A model generated the notes under the pieces. That model was not told the DNA's origin. It did no database searches and saw only the letters and a program-made list of their open reading frames with translations. Made by a program: the position numbers and the translations under genes. A DNA stretch of 64,000 nucleotides from Novosphingobium sp. 9 (lineage in GTDB: Bacteria > Pseudomonadota > Alphaproteobacteria > Sphingomonadales > Sphingomonadaceae), in NCBI RefSeq assembly GCF_025340265.1, contig NZ_CP022708.1, positions 1,144,501-1,208,500 on the forward strand, in the 5' to 3' direction. Below are positions 9,116 to 18,507 of this stretch, in pieces (positions within the stretch are counted from its first letter, which is position 1; each line of letters starts with the position of its first letter).

Positions 9116-10639
9116 TCAGACCACCGCGCACACGGTCTTCCATTCGAGGTAATTGTCGAGCGCCTGCCTGCCGCTGTCGCGTCCCCAGCCGGACTGCTTG
9201 ATGCCGCCGATCGCAAGGCTGGCATCGAACATCGAATGACAGTTGATCCAAACCGTCCCCGCCTTGATGTCAGACGACATGCGGTGGGCATGGCTGAGGC
9301 TTTCGGTCCACACGCTTGCCGCCAGGCCATATTCGCTGTCGTTGGCGGCGGCGATGACTTCCTCGGGCTCGTCGAACGCCTGCGCGACCAGCACCGGACC
9401 GAACACTTCCTCGCGCACGATCTCCATGTCGGGACGGACATCGACGACGACGGTCGGCGCGATGAACGTGCCCGCCTCGCCGCCGCGTTCGCCCCCAGTC
9501 AGCATGGTCGCGCCTTCGCTCCGGGCACGCTCAAGGAAGCCTTCGACCCGCTCGGCATGGATGCGCGAGACCACCGGCCCCATCTGCGTTTCGGCAGCAA
9601 GGCCATGGCCCAGTCTGATCCCGCGCGCATACGCCGCAATCCCTTCCACCACCTCGTCATGGATCGAGCGATGGACGTAGAGCCGCGATCCCGCGATGCA
9701 GACCTGCCCGGCGTTCATGAAGATCGCATTGGCAGCCCCCGGAATGGTGATCGAGAGGTCAGCGTCGGGCATGATGATTGCGGGCGACTTGCCGCCCAGT
9801 TCCAGCGTCACGCGCTTGAAATTGCTCTTTGCGGCATCCAGCACCGCACGTCCCGTCGCCGTCGAACCAGTGAAGGCGATCTTGTCCACCTTGGGGTGGC
9901 CCGCCAGCGCGGCGCCCGTTTCGCGACCATAGCCGGTCACGACATTGAGCACGCCCGCCGGGACACCGGCCTCCACCATCAGTTCGGCCAGACGCAGTGC
10001 TGAAAGCGATGTGTCTTCCGCAGGCTTGAGCACCAGCGTGCATCCGGCGGCAAGCGCGGGCGCCAGCTTCATCGCCGTCAGCACCAAAGGCGAATTCCAC
10101 GGCACGATCGCCGCGACCACGCCCACCGGCTCGCGCACGGTCCAGGTCCGCATCTGCCGCCCCTGCGGCTGGTAGTTGATCGAGCTTTCCAGAGTGCTGC
10201 CCTCGATCGCCATCGCCTGCCCCGCAAAGAAGCGGAACTGCCCGATGGCACCGGGAATCTCCGCCCAGCGGCCAAGCGACAGCGGTTTGCCCTGATCAAG
10301 CGTCTCAATCTCCGCCAGTTCGTCGATGTGCGCCTCGATCAGGTCCGCGACCTTCCACAGGATGCGCGCACGTTCGACCGGCACCACGGCCTTCCACGCC
10401 GCCAGCGCCCGCGTTGCCGCATCCACCGCGGCATCTACGTCGGCGGCATCTGCACGCGCGATCTGCCCGGTTTCAAGGCCACTGGCGGGATCGAGCGTCG
10501 GAAAAGTCGCGCCGCCCGCCGCAGCCTGCCATGCTCCGTCGATCAGAAGCCCATGCCCCCGCGCCCGGCGAGCCAGGAACGCACGCGTTTCTGGGCGGAG
10601 ATTTTCGAGAGGAAAGGTCGAGGAAAGAGGCAAGGTCAT
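9116..10639 (-). CDS. NAD(P)-dependent aldehyde dehydrogenase
   Basis: Start ATG 10639 has GGAGA about 10 bp upstream, giving 507 residues, the usual length. The signature parts are PWNSPLVLTAMKLAPALAAG (cofactor site), LELGGKSPA (general-base glutamate), GQVCIAGSR with catalytic Cys at about residue 314, and EEVFGPVL. It oxidises an aldehyde to the acid. It stands alone between its own terminator at 9046 and a divergent promoter region shared with the PEP-mutase-family lyase gene at 10916, which contains a half-match to the operator motif at 10712. A second aldehyde dehydrogenase lies at 13907. Confidence 0.92.
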   Translation of the reverse strand: MTLPLSSTFPLENLRPETRAFLARRARGHGLLIDGAWQAAAGGATFPTLDPASGLETGQIARADAADVDAAVDAATRALAAWKAVVPVERARILWKVADLIEAHIDELAEIETLDQGKPLSLGRWAEIPGAIGQFRFFAGQAMAIEGSTLESSINYQPQGRQMRTWTVREPVGVVAAIVPWNSPLVLTAMKLAPALAAGCTLVLKPAEDTSLSALRLAELMVEAGVPAGVLNVVTGYGRETGAALAGHPKVDKIAFTGSTATGRAVLDAAKSNFKRVTLELGGKSPAIIMPDADLSITIPGAANAIFMNAGQVCIAGSRLYVHRSIHDEVVEGIAAYARGIRLGHGLAAETQMGPVVSRIHAERVEGFLERARSEGATMLTGGERGGEAGTFIAPTVVVDVRPDMEIVREEVFGPVLVAQAFDEPEEVIAAANDSEYGLAASVWTESLSHAHRMSSDIKAGTVWINCHSMFDASLAIGGIKQSGWGRDSGRQALDNYLEWKTVCAVV

Positions 10640-10711
10640 GATACGCGCGATCTCCTGAACAGCAGCGCAGTCTAGGCACAGCCCTGACAAGATGGCGAGG
10701 CGCCGGGATAA

Positions 10712-10730
10712 AAATTCGCAGGTCGGATAA
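10712..10730. promoter_or_regulatory. Candidate operator, one good half-site (copy 2)
   Basis: GTCGGATAA (10722-10730) matches the right arm of the palindrome at 12954; the left arm is poor. It lies between the divergent aldehyde dehydrogenase and lyase genes. Confidence 0.35.
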
Positions 10731-10915
10731 TCGGCGCACGGATCGCCCGGCATGTCGGCTTGCCGTCTAAGCCGCCCCGGCACGGACTCGCTCTTATGAA
10801 GCGAGCCTTCGGCGTCGCACCTGCATAGATGAATACCGGCCCCGGATACGCAGCAGTGCCCAGACGTTGGCACCATGACCGGCCCGGCCCCTTACGGCAA
10901 CCCAGGAGAGAGCAC

Positions 10916-11788
10916 ATGGCCAACCCCATTCTTCGTCGCAAGCTTGCCGAGGGCAAGTTCTTCGTCGTCCCCGGTATTCAGGACATGATTACGGCCGTGA
11001 TCGCGAACAAGGTGGGTTTCGATCTGGTCTACGGCACCGGTTACTGGCTCACGGCGTCGGCCTGGGGGCTGCCGGACGCGGGCATCGCCACCTACACCGA
11101 AATGAAGAACCGCATGGAAACGCTGGTGCGCACCAGCAATGCCGCTGTCATCGCCGATGGCGACACCGGCTATGGCGGGCTGCTGAACGTGCATCACACG
11201 GTCAAGGGCTACGAGGCCGCAGGCGTCACCGCGATCCAGCTCGAAGATCAGGAGTTTCCGAAGAAGTGTGGCCACACGCCGTTCCGCCGCGTCATCCCGC
11301 TTGAAGACATGGTGGAAAAGATCAAGGTCGCCGTCGCCGCGCGGGAAAGCGAGGATTTCCTTGTGATCGCCCGCACCGACGCACGCCAGAGCGAGGGACT
11401 GGACGCGGTCATGCGTCGCCTTGAAGCTTACGACAAGGCCGGTGCCCATGTGCTGTTCCCCGAAGCGCTCGAAAGCGAAGAGGAGATGGCCAAAGCCTGC
11501 GCCGCCTTCGACAAGCCACTGATGGCCAACATGGCGAACGGAGGCTCCACGCCGATCCCGCTGGCTTCGGTGCTGGAAGAAATCGGCTATGCCTATGCCA
11601 TCTACCCTTCGCTTACCAGTCTGGTCGCCGCCACCGCCATCGAGAAATCCCTGCGTGACCTCAAGGACAAGGGTATCGGCGAACCGGACGGCATCTTCAA
11701 CTTCAAGGAATTCTGCTCGTTGATCGGTTTCGACGAGGTTTGGGAGTTCGAGAAGACCTGGGCCCCTGCCCCCTCGCAGTCGAAGTGA
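10916..11788 (+). CDS. Isocitrate lyase/PEP mutase-family lyase (dimethylmalate or 2-methylcitrate lyase type)
   Basis: Start ATG 10916 follows AGGAGAG by a good distance, giving 290 residues. The protein has the (beta/alpha)8 family features: FVVPGIQDMITAVIANKVGFD, ADGDTGYGG (metal-binding aspartates), QLEDQEFPKKCGH with the K-K-C-G-H active-site loop, and IARTDAR. Family members split or form C-C bonds in 2-hydroxy acids, for example isocitrate, 2-methylisocitrate, 2,3-dimethylmalate or oxaloacetate. In Eubacterium barkeri nicotinate fermentation a lyase of this kind works with a LeuCD-like dimethylmaleate hydratase, a combination also present here (27485-29460). Followed by the alcohol dehydrogenase gene after 14 bp. 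Confidence 0.85.
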   Translation: MANPILRRKLAEGKFFVVPGIQDMITAVIANKVGFDLVYGTGYWLTASAWGLPDAGIATYTEMKNRMETLVRTSNAAVIADGDTGYGGLLNVHHTVKGYEAAGVTAIQLEDQEFPKKCGHTPFRRVIPLEDMVEKIKVAVAARESEDFLVIARTDARQSEGLDAVMRRLEAYDKAGAHVLFPEALESEEEMAKACAAFDKPLMANMANGGSTPIPLASVLEEIGYAYAIYPSLTSLVAATAIEKSLRDLKDKGIGEPDGIFNFKEFCSLIGFDEVWEFEKTWAPAPSQSK

Positions 11789-11802
11789 CGGTTAGAACAG
11801 AC

Positions 11803-12947
11803 ATGGCCTCCACCCACCCCGCGCGCCGCATCGCCGCCGCCGTGCTTCACCGCAGCGGCGAAAACCCGCGCCCTTATGCGCAGAACAAACCGCTCACGGT
11901 TTCCCCGCTCGATCTCGCCGATCCCAAACCCGGCGAAGTCCTGCTGCGGATCGATGCGGCAGGCATCTGCCATTCCGATCTCTCCGTCATCAACGGAGAC
12001 CGCCCACGCCCGATGCCGATGGCGCTGGGGCACGAGGCCTCCGGAACGGTGCTTGCACTGGGCGATCCGGACGAGCCGGGCCTTGCCGTGGGCGACCGCG
12101 TGGTGCTGGTATTCCTGCCTTCCTGCGGCCAGTGCCAGCAGTGCCTTTCCGGGCAAGGCTATCTGTGCGATGCCGCCGCTGCCGCCAACGGACGCGGGGA
12201 ACTGATGCGCGGCGGATCGCGCCTGGCGTGCCGGGCAGAAGATGGCGGGCAGGCGGTGCATCACCACCTTGGCGTCTCCGCCTTCGCTACGCAGGCCGTG
12301 GTAGACCGGCGATCGCTTGTCCGCATCGACGCCGACATTCCCGCAGAAGTCGCGGCACTGTTCGGCTGCGCGGTACTCACGGGTGTCGGTGCCGTTTTCA
12401 ACACCGCCATGGTCCGCCCCGGCGAAAGCGTGACGATCTACGGCCTTGGCGGCGTAGGACTGGCAGCCCTGCTGGGCGCGCTTGCCGCCGGAGCACAGCC
12501 GGTCCGCGTGGTCGATCCCTCACCAGAAAAGCGGGCGCTGGCGCTGGAACTAGGCGCCGCCGTGGCGCTTGCCCCGATGACGATGGCGGCGCAGACGGCA
12601 GCGATGTCGTCATCGAGACGGTCGGCAAGGCCGCTGCTCTGGCACGCGCCTATGCCGGGGCACGCCGTGGCGGGCGGATCGTCACTGTGGGCCTGCCCAA
12701 CCCGGCGGAGGATCTGTCGATCAAGGCCATCTCGTTGGTGGCCGAAGGCAAGAGCCTGCTCGGCAGCTACATGGGATCTTCGGTCCCGTCGCGCGACATC
12801 CCGCGTTATATCGCCCTGTGGCGCGCCGGAAGGTTGCCGGTCGAACGGCTGCTCACCTCGCGCCGCCCGCTGGAGGAAATCAACGATGCGATGGACGATC
12901 TCGCATCGGGGGCCGCCATCCGGCAGGTCATTATCCCCGGCTGGTGA
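11803..12947 (+). CDS. Zinc-dependent alcohol dehydrogenase (frame disrupted at a C4 run)
   Basis: The N-terminal part from ATG 11803 shows AGICHSDLSVINGDR and MALGHEASG (catalytic zinc ligands), LPSCGQCQQCLSGQGYLC (structural zinc cysteines) and TIYGLGGVGLAALLGALAAG (NAD(P) binding). The frame then becomes implausible after ALAP. One extra C in the run at 12572-12575 restores APDDDGGADGSDVVIETVG and carries on to VIIPGW with a stop at 12945-12947. Restored length is about 381 residues, right for the medium-chain family. It oxidises an alcohol, presumably feeding the two aldehyde dehydrogenases. It lies 14 bp behind the lyase gene, so the two are likely co-transcribed. Confidence 0.8.
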
Positions 12948-12953
12948 TCATTT

Positions 12954-12972
12954 CTATCCGACAGTCGGATAG
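12954..12972. promoter_or_regulatory. Perfect 19-bp palindrome, candidate IclR operator (copy 3)
   Basis: CTATCCGACAGTCGGATAG is a perfect inverted repeat about one base. It lies between the end of the alcohol dehydrogenase gene and the IclR-family gene at 13049, where an autoregulatory site would be expected. Related sequences occur upstream of other operons in this window. Confidence 0.7.
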
Positions 12973-13048
12973 TTTCTTGATTAACGCGGTGAAACGTCAT
13001 TTGCTCGTCACTCTTTGATCTGGGTCAAAGTTGTGGGGAGCAAGTGAC

Positions 13049-13840
13049 GTGGAAAAAGGCGTTCCGATTCGGTCCATTACCCGGTCTATTGCCGCCCTGC
13101 GCGCGATCAATCGCGCCGGGTCGCTCAACATGATGGAAATCGCCAAGGCCTCCGAAGTGCCCTATGCCACCGCCTGCCGGATCGTGCAGACGCTGCTGTA
13201 CGAAGGGCTGATCGAGCAGGAGCCATCGCGCAAGCGCTACCGCGCAACGATGCTCGTCCAGACGCTGGCCACGGGCTACCAGCGCGACGATGCGCTGGTG
13301 CAGGCCGCCCGTCCGCACATCGTGGACCTGACCAGACGCCTTGGCTGGCCGGTTTCGATCGCAGTGCGTGTCGGGCGTGAAATGATGCTGCGCGATTCGA
13401 CGCACTCGAACTCGTCGCTGACCTTCGAGCATTACTACCCCGGCTTCACGCTGCCGATCCTCGACAGTGCCTCGGGCAAGGTCTCCATGGCCTTCGCACC
13501 GGACGAGGAACGCGAGATGATCCTGCGCTTCATGCGCGTCTCGCAGGACATCGATCTCAACTATCTGGCGACTGCCGAAGTGGGGCTCGACGTTGAACGC
13601 ATCCGGGCCGACGGTTTTGCCGTGCAGGGGCGCAACTATCACAACCTCACGCCCGGCAAGACCTCCTCGATCGCGGTGCCGATCTTCCGCGATGGGCGCT
13701 ATGAGGGCGCCATGACGCTGGCATTCTTCGTTGCCGCCATGAAGCTTTCGGCGGGCATCGATCTCTATCTGGACGAGATGAAGGCCACCGCTGCGGCCAT
13801 CAGCCACGATCTCAGCCATCAGCCGCAAGGGCATGCCTGA
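13049..13840 (+). CDS. IclR-family transcriptional regulator (module A)
   Basis: I choose GTG 13049 because GGGGAG lies 8 bp upstream and the paralogue at 47939-48738 starts at the same point (MEKGIPIRS). The 263-residue protein has an N-terminal winged helix (SITRSIAALRAINRAGSLNMMEIAKASEV; recognition segment PYATACRIVQTLLYEG) and a C-terminal effector-binding domain ending LSAGIDLYLDEMKATAAAIS. IclR proteins bind short palindromes and respond to small aromatic or organic acids. The perfect palindrome 77 bp upstream is the natural candidate site. It is probably the local regulator of the surrounding catabolic operons. Confidence 0.92.
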   Translation: MEKGVPIRSITRSIAALRAINRAGSLNMMEIAKASEVPYATACRIVQTLLYEGLIEQEPSRKRYRATMLVQTLATGYQRDDALVQAARPHIVDLTRRLGWPVSIAVRVGREMMLRDSTHSNSSLTFEHYYPGFTLPILDSASGKVSMAFAPDEEREMILRFMRVSQDIDLNYLATAEVGLDVERIRADGFAVQGRNYHNLTPGKTSSIAVPIFRDGRYEGAMTLAFFVAAMKLSAGIDLYLDEMKATAAAISHDLSHQPQGHA

Positions 13841-13846
13841 ACGCAA

Positions 13847-13884
13847 GAAGCGCGGCCATGGGTTTCTCGCCATGGCCGCGCTTC
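13847..13884. terminator. Bidirectional terminator between IclR and aldehyde dehydrogenase
   Basis: GAAGCGCGGCCATGG (13847-13861) pairs with CCATGGCCGCGCTTC (13870-13884), a 15-bp perfect stem between two convergent genes. Confidence 0.75.
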
Positions 13885-13906
13885 TCGAATATTGGGGCAG
13901 CCCGCC

Positions 13907-15409
13907 TCAAAGCCGCGCGGTGACTGCCTTGGTTTCCAGATAGGCGTCGAGCCCCTCCTGCCCGAATTCGCGCCCCCATCCCGACTGGCCATAGCCGCCG
14001 AAGGGAATGTTCGTGCCCACCGCACCATGGCAGTTGATAGAGACATGACCCGCCCGGATGCGCTTCGCCAGACGGTGCGCGGTCGAAAGATCGCGCGTCC
14101 ACACCGAGCCTGACAGGCCATAGGGCGTGTCGTTCGCCAGCGCAGCCAGTTCGTCGAGATCCGTCGTCTCGACTTTCGTCACGGCCATGACCGGCCCGAA
14201 GATTTCCTCGCGGACCAGCGCCATGTCGGGGCGACAATCGGCATAGATGGTGGGCGTGATGAAGTTCCCCGGTCGATCCAGCTTGCGCCCGCCCGTAACA
14301 AGGCGCGCGCCTGCCGCCCCGGCGCCATCGATATAGCCCATGACCTTGGCGGTATGCGCGTCCGAGATCATCGGCCCCTGCATGGTGGCGGGATCGAGCC
14401 CGTGGCCCAGCGTCATGCCTTCGGCAAAGGCTTTCAACCCCTCCAGCAATTCATCGTGAATCGAGGCATGGGCGAAGATGCGCGTCCCGGCCATGCAGTT
14501 CTGTCCCTGCAGGAAGAACGTTGCGAAGGCCACGCCGGGCACCGCGAGGGCAAGGTCGGCATCGGGCATGACCATGACCGGGCTCTTGCCGCCCAGTTCC
14601 AGGCTCACCTTCTTGAGGTTGCCGAGCGCCGCCTCGACGATCCGCCTTCCCGTCGCAGTCGATCCCGTGAACGATACCTTGTCGATGCCGGGATGCGCAG
14701 CGATGGCGGCGCCCGCCTGTGCGCCAAGACCATTGACGATGTTCACCACACCTGCCGGAAAGCCTGCCTCCAGCACCATCGCGCCCAGCGCCAGAGCGGA
14801 TAGCGGCGTCTCCTCGGACGGCTTGACGATCACCGTGCAGCCCGCCGCCAGAGCCGGTGCCAGCTTCAGGATCGCGGTGGAGAGCGGCACGTTCCACGGC
14901 ACGATCTGGCCGACCACGCCCACCGGTTCGCGGAGTGTGTAAGTCAGCGCTTCGGTTTCGGCGGCGATATGGCGTGGCGGCGCGGTGGTCGTCCCCTCGA
15001 TCCGCATGATGGCGCCGGCATAATAGTCGACCATCTCGACGCAGTTCGCGGTGGTCAGCCCGGCGATAAAGCCGGGCATGCCGTTGTCGAGGATGTCGAG
15101 TTGCGTCAGCAACGTCGCATCGCGCTCCATGATCCGGGCAAGACGATGCATCAAAGCCGTGCGATCGGCCACAGTCATGCGCCCCCAGGGACCATCGACC
15201 GCGGCCCTTGCGGCCTTCACCGCCCGGTCGATCTCCGCCGCTCCGCCGGTCTGGACGCGGGTCAGCTCCAGCCCTGTCGCAGGATCGCGACTGACGATCT
15301 CGCCGCTGCCTTCGACCCATTCGCCGCCGATCAGCAGGCGATGAGGCGCGGCAAGGAACGCCGCCGTTTCCGGTGCAATGGCGTGTCCGTCGAATGGAGT
15401 GGCGGTCAT
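13907..15409 (-). CDS. NAD(P)-dependent aldehyde dehydrogenase
   Basis: ATG 15409 overlaps the stop of the upstream FAD monooxygenase gene (ATGA), so the two are translationally coupled; this gives 500 residues. Signatures: PWNVPLSTAILKLAPALAAG, FTGSTATG, LELGGKSPV, GQNCMAGTR with catalytic Cys at about residue 305, and EEIFGPVM. It resembles the aldehyde dehydrogenase at 9116 but is not a recent duplicate. Order in the minus-strand operon: PuuE-like hydrolase (16575), FAD monooxygenase (15406), this gene. It probably oxidises an aldehyde formed in the same pathway. Confidence 0.92.
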   Translation of the reverse strand: MTATPFDGHAIAPETAAFLAAPHRLLIGGEWVEGSGEIVSRDPATGLELTRVQTGGAAEIDRAVKAARAAVDGPWGRMTVADRTALMHRLARIMERDATLLTQLDILDNGMPGFIAGLTTANCVEMVDYYAGAIMRIEGTTTAPPRHIAAETEALTYTLREPVGVVGQIVPWNVPLSTAILKLAPALAAGCTVIVKPSEETPLSALALGAMVLEAGFPAGVVNIVNGLGAQAGAAIAAHPGIDKVSFTGSTATGRRIVEAALGNLKKVSLELGGKSPVMVMPDADLALAVPGVAFATFFLQGQNCMAGTRIFAHASIHDELLEGLKAFAEGMTLGHGLDPATMQGPMISDAHTAKVMGYIDGAGAAGARLVTGGRKLDRPGNFITPTIYADCRPDMALVREEIFGPVMAVTKVETTDLDELAALANDTPYGLSGSVWTRDLSTAHRLAKRIRAGHVSINCHGAVGTNIPFGGYGQSGWGREFGQEGLDAYLETKAVTARL

Positions 15410-16572
15410 ACAGGCACCGTGCGGCAGTCGTAGGTGAACAGACCGAGCGATTCCTCGTCCTTCATGCCTTCCAAGCCGAAGAAATCGGTCTTCTGCCCCT
15501 GCATGCGATCGGCATTGGCATTGCTTTCCGACTGGATGAACGTGCACCGCTCATGCCGCGCGGCTTCATAACGCTGGAGCCCCTCGGCGATCGACGAAGA
15601 TGCTGCCAGCGCCCGCGCCAGCACCACGCCATCCTCGATCCCGCAGGCGGCACCGTGGCCAAGGAACGGCGTCATCGCATGGGCCGCATCGCCGATCAGC
15701 GTGACGTTATCGTCAAGCGTCCAGTTCGGCAGCGCCGTGCGCGCATTGATCGCCCACTTGAACATCGGTTGCTGACATGCCGCCTCGATCAGGGTCTGGG
15801 CATCCTGGCACCAGTCCGCATAGACGCGGCGCACCTCATCCGGGTCTGCGGCGGTCGTCCAGCCTTCCTCGTTCCAGCCGTCCTGCCTTGAGAAGAACAC
15901 CAGGTTCATCGCGGTGGAATTGCGGATGTTGTACCGCGTGATCATCGCGCCGGGACCGATGATGATGCCCGGAAAATCCGAAAGTTCCTGAAGCTGCGGC
16001 GTCACCGGCACCAGGCAGCGCCACGCGACATGGCCGGTGAAATGCGGCGGAGCGGTGTCGAAACGCTGGCGGATCACCGACTTCACACCGTCCGCGCCAA
16101 CGATAAGATCCCCGCTGACGGTCGACCCGTCTGCCAGCGTGACGCTTGCACCATCGCTTGACACTACGGCGGCACCGCAGCGCAGATCGACGCCGGCTGC
16201 GCGGGCCGCGCCGAGCAACACGTCATGCAGATCGGCGCGATGGATCGTCACGTAAGGCGCGCCGTACTTCTCCCGCTGGCTGGAGCGATCCTTGGCAACG
16301 AGGGTGCGCCCGTCCTCATAATGCTGGATGCGCTGGCGCACCGGCTCCACACCGGCGGCAGCGGCGGTCTCGCAAACGCCGATGAAGTCCAGCCCCAGCA
16401 TGGCATTAGGCGATAGCGTAACGCCTGCACCGATCTCGCCGAACTGCGGTGCGCTTTCCAGCAGCGTCACCTTGAAGCCCTGTTGCGCGAGGGCGGCGGC
16501 GGCGGTCATACCCGCAATGCCGCCGCCCACCACGACGATGCCGTTGGGCGCGATGGCCTGAGGCGTGGTCAT
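15406..16572 (-). CDS. FAD-dependent monooxygenase, salicylate hydroxylase / 6-hydroxynicotinate 3-monooxygenase type
   Basis: A 388-residue group A flavoprotein hydroxylase. GGGIAGMTAAAALAQQG binds FAD; GEIGAGVTLSPNAM, KYGAPYVTIHRADLHDVL, GADGVKSVIRQRF (DG motif) and LIGDAAHAMTPFLGHGAACG (second FAD motif) follow in order. From memory, the YITIHRGDLH and SVSNAN segments of Pseudomonas NicC, which decarboxylates and hydroxylates 6-hydroxynicotinate, have close counterparts here, so a pyridine-type or hydroxybenzoate-type substrate is plausible. It starts 3 bp past the PuuE-like gene and overlaps the aldehyde dehydrogenase gene, a compact three-gene operon. Confidence 0.87.
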   Translation of the reverse strand: MTTPQAIAPNGIVVVGGGIAGMTAAAALAQQGFKVTLLESAPQFGEIGAGVTLSPNAMLGLDFIGVCETAAAAGVEPVRQRIQHYEDGRTLVAKDRSSQREKYGAPYVTIHRADLHDVLLGAARAAGVDLRCGAAVVSSDGASVTLADGSTVSGDLIVGADGVKSVIRQRFDTAPPHFTGHVAWRCLVPVTPQLQELSDFPGIIIGPGAMITRYNIRNSTAMNLVFFSRQDGWNEEGWTTAADPDEVRRVYADWCQDAQTLIEAACQQPMFKWAINARTALPNWTLDDNVTLIGDAAHAMTPFLGHGAACGIEDGVVLARALAASSSIAEGLQRYEAARHERCTFIQSESNANADRMQGQKTDFFGLEGMKDEESLGLFTYDCRTVPV

Positions 16573-16574
16573 GG

Positions 16575-17498
16575 TCAGGCCTTCGCCTCCAGCTGGCCCG
16601 GAATGTGGCTTTCGTGGTTCTCCAGATACCACTCGGCGATCTCCTCGCGGGTGGCCCACCACACACCGGGCAGCGACTTGGCATGCTCGATGAATTCGCG
16701 CAGCGCACGCACGCGATGGGCGCGGCCCGAGACATGCGGGTGCAGGCCCACGTTCATGATCCGCCCGGTGGTCTCCCCTTCCGCATAGAGCACATCGAGT
16801 TCCTCGATCAGCGCATCGCGGAACTGGTCGGTCGTGAAGTTCTTGCGGGTGATGAACGTGAAGTCGTTGATCTCGTTGGAATAGGGCACCGAGACGATCG
16901 GACCGTTCGGGGTACGCAGCAGGAACGGCTGATCGTCGTTCATGATGTCGCAATAGAACGTGCAGCCATATTCGGCGAGGATGTCGGCCGTCTGCATCGT
17001 GCCGCGCAGCGAGGACGAGAGCCAGCCCTTGGACTTGCGCCCGACGTATTTCTCGAACTGATCGAGGCTGCGCAGAACGATCTCGCGCTCCTTTTCGGGC
17101 TGCTGGGCGAAGGTGGTCAGCAACTCACCCTGCTCCCAGTTGTGCTGCAAAAGCTCCCATCCGCGTTCCAGCACGGCGTCGGTCATCGCCTTGCGACGCT
17201 CGAACGTGACGGCATTGGTCGTGCAGCTGGCCTTCACACCCAGTTCGTCGAACAGGTCGAACAGGCGCCAGATGCCGACGCGCTGGCCATATTCGCGCCA
17301 GGTGTAGTTCGGGAAGTCGGGCGTGTTGCCGGGCAGGATATCGGGCAGGATCGCAGGCCCGCCTGCATAGTACGGCTTGTCGGTGTCCTTGGTGAGATCC
17401 CAGGTTTCGAGATTGAAGGTCAGGATCAGCGCGACGCGCGCGCCATTCGGCCACTTGAGGGGCTTGCGCTGCGGAAGGGGGACGTAATCATATTCCAT
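16575..17498 (-). CDS. PuuE-like cyclic amide/imide hydrolase (polysaccharide deacetylase fold), copy 1
   Basis: ATG 17498 gives 307 residues (MEYDYVPLPQRKPLKWPNG). The fold is NodB/polysaccharide deacetylase-like, but TFDDG is replaced by TFNLETW and the second motif reads ELLQHNWEQG, as in PuuE-type allantoinases rather than true deacetylases. The C-terminal VGLHPHVSGRAHRVRAL keeps two histidines. Such enzymes open cyclic amides (allantoin, cyclic imides). There is no signal peptide, so it is cytoplasmic, which also argues against polysaccharide as substrate. It is the first gene of the operon with the FAD monooxygenase and aldehyde dehydrogenase, and is divergent from an isochorismatase-family amidase at 17704. 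Two related genes lie at 46023 and 46931. Confidence 0.8.
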   Translation of the reverse strand: MEYDYVPLPQRKPLKWPNGARVALILTFNLETWDLTKDTDKPYYAGGPAILPDILPGNTPDFPNYTWREYGQRVGIWRLFDLFDELGVKASCTTNAVTFERRKAMTDAVLERGWELLQHNWEQGELLTTFAQQPEKEREIVLRSLDQFEKYVGRKSKGWLSSSLRGTMQTADILAEYGCTFYCDIMNDDQPFLLRTPNGPIVSVPYSNEINDFTFITRKNFTTDQFRDALIEELDVLYAEGETTGRIMNVGLHPHVSGRAHRVRALREFIEHAKSLPGVWWATREEIAEWYLENHESHIPGQLEAKA

Positions 17499-17586
17499 GA
17501 TGCGACTCTCTGCTGGAAACAGGACCGGGCGGCTCTTTGGCCAAGTACCCACCTTGAGTGCCTCGATGTCGATCAGATCGCCTGCC

Positions 17587-17605
17587 CTGACCACCTGTCG
17601 GATAA
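17587..17605. promoter_or_regulatory. Candidate operator, one good half-site (copy 4)
   Basis: GTCGGATAA at 17597-17605 with a partial left arm. It lies in the divergent promoter region between the PuuE-like operon and the isochorismatase-family gene. Confidence 0.4.
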
Positions 17606-17703
17606 GTGGGGCAAGGGCGCAGTCGGCTTCGGGACGGGCGCTAGTTTGAAACCGAATAGCCAAAACTTTGCAACGACATATCCGATTCAAGGAGGGCTCA
17701 CCG

Positions 17704-18359
17704 ATGAGCGAAAGCGATGACCTTCTGGCCAACTACCGCAAAGCCTACGACAACCGTGTCGGCTTCGGCAGCAAACCGGCGCTGATATTGATCGATTTCT
17801 GCCAGGCCTACTTCGAGCCGGACAACATGCTCTATGCGCAAGTGGACGATGCCCTGGCCTCGGCGCTGCGCCTTCGCGCCCTCGCCCGCGAGGCCGGCGT
17901 GCCGGTCATCCTTACCAATGTCGTCTATCAGGCGCGCGGTTTCGACGGCGGGCGCTTCTTTGAAAAAGCCCTGCCCTTGCGCAATTTCCTGAAGGACAGC
18001 CCGACAGCCGTGTTCGGTCCGGGCCTTGTCCCTTCGAGGATGAACTGGTCGTCTCGAAGCAATACCCCAGCGCCTTCTTCGGGACTTCGCTAGCCTCGAC
18101 GCTGACCGCTGCCGGGATCGATTCGGTGATCCTCACCGGGCTCACCACCTCGGGCTGCGTGCGGGCGAGTTGCGTCGATGCGATGTCGCATGGCTTTCGC
18201 ACCGCCGTTGTCGCCGACGCCTGCGGGGACCGTCACGCCGCCCCGCACGAGGCGAACCTGTTCGATATGAACGCGAAATACGCCGACGTTGTGAGCGAGG
18301 CGGAAGCTGCCGATTTCCTGCGCTCACTCAAGACCGCGACCGGACAGAAAGCGCCTTGA
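17704..18359 (+). CDS. Isochorismatase-family amidohydrolase (frame disrupted at a C3 run)
   Basis: Start ATG 17704 follows AAGGAGG closely. The first frame gives ALILIDFCQAYF (catalytic Asp) and continues to GPGLV. The rest reads in another frame: PFEDELVVSKQYPSAFFGT (catalytic Lys), then LTGLTTSGCVRASCVDAMS (catalytic Cys), ending at 18359. One extra C in the run at 18030-18032 joins the halves into about 218 residues with all three catalytic residues. The family includes nicotinamidase, maleamate amidase, ureidoacrylate hydrolase and N-carbamoylsarcosine amidase. Divergence from the PuuE-like gene suggests it cleaves the open-chain amide that enzyme forms. A second copy is at 45337. Confidence 0.8.
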
Positions 18360-18415
18360 TCAGAAGCCTTTGCGGCACGATCATGGACCTGACACCGGCA
18401 GGCTGCGCACCCCGA

Positions 18416-18434
18416 CTATCCGCCTGTCGGTAAA
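18416..18434. promoter_or_regulatory. Candidate palindromic operator (copy 5)
   Basis: CTATCCGCCTGTCGGTAAA matches 14 of 19 positions of the perfect palindrome at 12954. It lies about 75 bp upstream of the methyltransferase gene. Confidence 0.5.
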
Positions 18435-18507
18435 AGCGGCACCGGCGCTGCGTGCTTGCCCGGAAAGATGATGTTCTGGCGCTCTTGCGCCATCCAGGAG
18501 TTCCCCG

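Noticed and set aside
16575-17498. Chitin or peptidoglycan deacetylase
   Set aside because: No signal peptide, the NodB D-D motif is absent and motif 1 is PuuE-like, so an amide-ring hydrolase is more likely.
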